A stretch of DNA of 8,326 nucleotides from an uncultured Micrococcaceae bacterium (GTDB taxonomy: Bacteria; Actinomycetota; Actinomycetes; Actinomycetales; Micrococcaceae): the NCBI GenBank assembly GCA_937896705.1, contig CALBOC010000125.1, positions 1 through 8,326 on the forward strand, written 5' to 3'. The translations under genes were made by a program, and so were the position numbers. Below, one piece after another: positions 5,984 to 8,326 of the stretch. The stretch's first letter is position 1. Every line of letters starts with the position of its first letter. Under the pieces are notes generated by a model, which saw only the letters and a program-made list of their open reading frames with translations, made no database searches and was not told the origin of the DNA.

Positions 5984-6748
5984 CTACGCGTCGTCTTTGG
6001 CTGCCTTCCACTGTCGATACGCCCAGATCGTCAATATGAGCACGGCAACCCAGGCGATGCCCACGATGACCCCGTTGACCACGGTGGGATTGGAGATGAA
6101 GCTACCGATAGCCACCAAAGAAATTTGGCCTGGAATGACCGACAGTATGCTGGCGAATACGTAATCGCGCTGACTCACACCGAAGGCGCCACTGCCGTAG
6201 TTGACCGGCCAATAAGGAAAGCCAGGCAGAAGGCGCAGCACTGCTACGGCCTGGAACCCGGCTTCGTCCAAATGTCGCTCCACGGTGCCAAAGCGTGAGC
6301 CGAGCAGTTTGGCGATGGACTCCCGTCCCAGACCGCGCGCGATCCAATAGGCTCCCCAACATCCGATGAGCACTCCGATGACGGATAAAATCGTGCCTTC
6401 AATAAAACCAAATAACAGGCCGCCGGTGACCGCCATGACGGTGACCGGGATCGGGGTCAATGCGACGACTGCGTAGGCGCCAATGAACACTATCCAAGCG
6501 GCCCAACCCCAGGAGGCGATAATGTCGTGCAGGTCGTCGATAGATGGCAGGCGAACATTGAATGCCAACCAGAGCATGATGAGCAACACGATCACCAGGG
6601 CGGTGTTCCGGATCAGACCTGCCCAATCAAAATGGTCTTCCAGCGCGTATGAACCGTTGGCTTCTATGGGCTGATCAGAGTCGGAGGTCATCGGGTCACT
6701 GCCATCTTCAGGTCGCTGCGGCGCATCGTCATGGTCAGTATGCGACAT
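5984..6748 (-). CDS. VTT/TVP38-TMEM64 (DedA-like, SNARE-associated) membrane protein
   Basis: This is a polytopic membrane protein of the VTT superfamily. Characterised relatives are linked to lipid scrambling or flipping and membrane homeostasis, but the role of this one is unknown. The 254-residue protein has an acidic, disordered-looking N terminus (1-40), a first helix at about 47-63, and the VTT core. The core shows LTPIPVTVMAVTGGLLFGF (97-115), a glycine-rich helix GVLIGCWGAYWIARGLGR (125-142), the re-entrant-type motif RLLPGFPYWPVNYGSG (172-187) and PGQIS (206-210). A last helix spans about 226-244, followed by a basic tail. The ATG overlaps the upstream stop as TAATG with no separate ribosome site, so translation is probably coupled to that gene. 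An alternative start is Met20. The TAG stop is 92 bases before tetR. Confidence 0.88.
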   Translation of the reverse strand: MSHTDHDDAPQRPEDGSDPMTSDSDQPIEANGSYALEDHFDWAGLIRNTALVIVLLIMLWLAFNVRLPSIDDLHDIIASWGWAAWIVFIGAYAVVALTPIPVTVMAVTGGLLFGFIEGTILSVIGVLIGCWGAYWIARGLGRESIAKLLGSRFGTVERHLDEAGFQAVAVLRLLPGFPYWPVNYGSGAFGVSQRDYVFASILSVIPGQISLVAIGSFISNPTVVNGVIVGIAWVAVLILTIWAYRQWKAAKDDA

Positions 6749-7194
6749 TAGGCATCTAAGAGTTGTTCTGCGGCGCGGACTGATTCCAAGACTTTTTCAG
6801 CTCGACGTCCAACGGATTCTAAGCTGGCTTGACCGCGCTTGAACATTGCGGCGGCTTGTGCCGTGGCTGCTAAATCGTTTGCCGCTCGTGATAAATAGCG
6901 GTGGATATCATTGGCGCCGTTTGGCACGTCCAAATCATGTTCGCCAAACTGGGCGCGACAGCTCGCACAGATCTCTTGGACGGTAACCAGCGCATCGGTG
7001 AGGATGTTGCCCGCGTTAACCAGCCCGTTGAGCTGGTCCTGCGGGATGGTACTGGACGCTTGCGGATCAACGATCTGCCAATAGCGGTCAAGCGAGCGCG
7101 CGAAACGATCATGCGCCTGGCGCCACAGCAGGTGGCCAAGCTGTTTATCTAACTTTTTTGCCGCACGACGGCGGGCAAATGGGCGGGGTCTCAT
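6748..7194 (-). CDS. Unrecognised small protein with a CxxC motif
   Basis: I do not recognise this family. From ATG-7194 the protein has 148 residues, with a very basic N terminus (RPRPFARRRAAKK, 2-14), a predominantly helical, alanine-rich body, one CxxC (CASC, 76-79), and an amphipathic C-terminal helix of about 30 residues that could form a coiled coil. There is no signal peptide or membrane segment, so it is probably cytoplasmic. The single CxxC could bind a metal as a dimer or be redox active. The frame is open to 7251, but that part overlaps the quinone oxidoreductase. AAGGG lies only two bases before the ATG, so the exact start is uncertain. The gene begins 13 bases after the quinone oxidoreductase and overlaps the VTT gene by one base, placing it firmly in that operon. 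Its tight packing makes it a real gene, though its function is open. Confidence 0.75.
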   Translation of the reverse strand: MRPRPFARRRAAKKLDKQLGHLLWRQAHDRFARSLDRYWQIVDPQASSTIPQDQLNGLVNAGNILTDALVTVQEICASCRAQFGEHDLDVPNGANDIHRYLSRAANDLAATAQAAAMFKRGQASLESVGRRAEKVLESVRAAEQLLDA

Positions 7195-7207
7195 CACCCT
7201 TAGTGTC

Positions 7208-8224
7208 TCATATCGTGAGCACGATTTTGCCGACCCGGTCGGGCTCGGCAAAGCGTTCGTAGGCCGCTTCAGTCTCTTCGAGGGTGAAGGTCTGGGCGAT
7301 CAGCGGATCGATGGTGCCATCCGCGAAACGCGGCCAGATGTTTTCGACCAAACCGCGCAGGATTTCGCCTTTTTCTGCCGCGGTCCGAGGCCGTAGCAGG
7401 TTGCCGGTCAACACGGCCTGCTTAGCCATGAGGCGCAGAAAGTTGATCGGCCCCTTGATGCCACCCTGGGAACCTATGACTACCCAGCGTCCGCCGTGGG
7501 CTAGTGCACGCATATTGTCTTCGGAGTACTGCCCGGCAATAATATCCAAAATGATGTCGACGCCATGACCGTCGGTGATTTCTTGGACTCGCTCGACAAA
7601 ATCTTCGGTGCGGTAGTTAATGCCGTGGGCGCCAAGGAACTGACTGTATTCGACTTTGGCAGTGGATCCGGCGGTCGCGATTGGGTGGCCTCCCATAGCC
7701 TTGACCATTTGGATGGCCATGGTGCCAATACCGCCCGCTCCACCGTGGATAAGTACCCAGTCGCCGGAGTGGAATTTGCCGGTCATAAACACGTTAAACC
7801 ACACCGTGGCTGCGGTTTCAATGATGCCCGCGGCCTCAATGAAGTCCAGCTGATCTGGAATGGAGACGACTTGTCGGGCATCTACCGCCACGTACTCGGC
7901 ATATCCCCCACCGGCCAGTAATGCACCAACACGATCATTCTCATGCCACTGTTGCACGTCTTCGCCGACACCAGCGATAACCCCGGCAACTTCTAGCCCA
8001 GGAATGTCACTGGCGCCCTCGGGCACGTTGTAGCCACCACTACGCTGCAGCAGATCTGCGTTATTAATACCTGCGGCGTGCACCTTGATGAGCACCTCGC
8101 CCGCTCCGATCCTTGGGACGTCTTGTTCCGTCAGTCGGATCTTAGCGGGGTATTCTTTACTGGCCTTGGTGGTTCCCTCTTGAGGAACGAAATGGATGGC
8201 TTGCATGTGAGCAGGTAATGACAT
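7208..8224 (-). CDS. NAD(P)H:quinone oxidoreductase, zinc-free MDR superfamily (PIG3/zeta-crystallin type)
   Basis: This cytoplasmic enzyme of the medium-chain dehydrogenase/reductase superfamily probably reduces quinones or related electrophiles with NADPH. The 338-residue protein has the GroES-like N-terminal domain with GEVLIKVHAAGINNADLLQRSGGY (42-65) and PGLEVAGVI (75-83). The Rossmann domain with HGGAGGIGTMAIQMVKA (160-176) follows, then VDIILDIIAG (222-231) and a C-terminal segment ending VGKIVLTI. Cysteine ligands for catalytic or structural zinc are absent, as in quinone reductases. NNADLLQR and the spacing resemble human PIG3 more than the generic Qor group. ATG-8224 is chosen over Met7, which has no ribosome site. 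A weak promoter (TTGACC 8260-8255, CAAGAT 8237-8232) would give a near-leaderless message. The gene heads a tight three-gene cluster with the unknown protein and the VTT protein. Confidence 0.92.
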   Translation of the reverse strand: MSLPAHMQAIHFVPQEGTTKASKEYPAKIRLTEQDVPRIGAGEVLIKVHAAGINNADLLQRSGGYNVPEGASDIPGLEVAGVIAGVGEDVQQWHENDRVGALLAGGGYAEYVAVDARQVVSIPDQLDFIEAAGIIETAATVWFNVFMTGKFHSGDWVLIHGGAGGIGTMAIQMVKAMGGHPIATAGSTAKVEYSQFLGAHGINYRTEDFVERVQEITDGHGVDIILDIIAGQYSEDNMRALAHGGRWVVIGSQGGIKGPINFLRLMAKQAVLTGNLLRPRTAAEKGEILRGLVENIWPRFADGTIDPLIAQTFTLEETEAAYERFAEPDRVGKIVLTI

Positions 8225-8256
8225 GGTTCTTATCTTGGCCAGTCAATTTCCCTGGG

Positions 8257-8325
8257 TCAACCTGTGGTGCTTTGGATCAGAAAAGGCCAATTGTGGTCCT
8301 TGAACGCTTCGATTATGTCCTCAGG
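8257..8325 (-). CDS. Possible C-terminal end of an unidentified gene (partial)
   Basis: On the minus strand one frame is open from the window edge and ends at TGA (8259-8257). It gives 22 residues, starting PEDIIEAFKDHNW and ending QSTTG, which reads like a normal protein tail. It ends 32 bases before the quinone oxidoreductase start, on the same strand, as an upstream operon partner would. The fragment is too short to identify, and an open frame of this length can arise by chance. A + strand frame from 8264 is also open to the edge but looks less protein-like. Confidence 0.35.
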   Translation of the reverse strand, partial: PEDIIEAFKDHNWPFLIQSTTG

Positions 8326-8326
8326 G

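Noticed and set aside
5892..6011. N-terminal extension of the TetR protein by 40 residues
   Set aside because: It would overlap the VTT gene end and include the operator, and the translated stretch (several cysteines, no helical arm) is unlike TetR proteins. ATG-5891 gives the normal length.
7565..7921. 118-codon + strand open frame opposite the quinone reductase
   Set aside because: It is the complement of the conserved Rossmann domain of a clearly real gene, and the translation resembles no family I know.

Overview
The window looks like a chromosomal segment from a Gram-positive actinobacterium, most likely in the Micrococcales/Micrococcaceae range and of moderate GC (mid-50s per cent by eye). 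The clues are the tmk-holB-TAP-type hydrolase-tRNA-Thr order, GTG and TTG starts, an actinobacterial-style HolB with GRS in place of GKS in the P-loop, and a tRNA gene without an encoded CCA. The genus is not determinable from the sequence alone. The strongly acidic secreted hydrolase would fit a salt-tolerant organism, but that is only a hint.

Left part, + strand (1-3668): tmk (thymidylate kinase) and holB (DNA polymerase III delta') share one base (TAATG). After 18 bases comes a lipoprotein serine hydrolase of the TAP/S33 type. These three form a likely operon joining dTTP supply and clamp loading to an unrelated envelope enzyme. A strong promoter then drives tRNA-Thr(CGU), whose leader can fold into a hairpin, and a textbook intrinsic terminator ends that unit.

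Right part, - strand (8325-3688), read right to left: the possible tail of an unidentified protein, a zinc-free NAD(P)H:quinone oxidoreductase of the PIG3 type, an unrecognised 148-residue protein with a CxxC motif, a VTT/TVP38 (DedA-like) membrane protein, a TetR-family repressor and a DHA2-family MFS drug exporter. The quinone oxidoreductase, unknown protein and VTT protein are packed tightly (13-base gap, then a 1-base overlap). A 92-base gap separates them from tetR-MFS. It contains a 25-base inverted repeat that can be read as the TetR operator lying in the tetR promoter and also as a terminator for the upstream genes. The simplest model is a self-controlled tetR-exporter operon whose repressor is released by an exported toxic compound.

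There is no gene-free stretch longer than about 300 bases. I see no insertion sequence, CRISPR array, phage gene or defence system. The window is mostly ordinary core genome plus one efflux locus. The observations most worth checking are the operator/terminator repeat, the pre-tRNA leader hairpin with the C31-A39 mismatch in the tRNA, the unknown CxxC protein coupled to the VTT protein, and a perfect 20-base palindrome inside the hydrolase gene.
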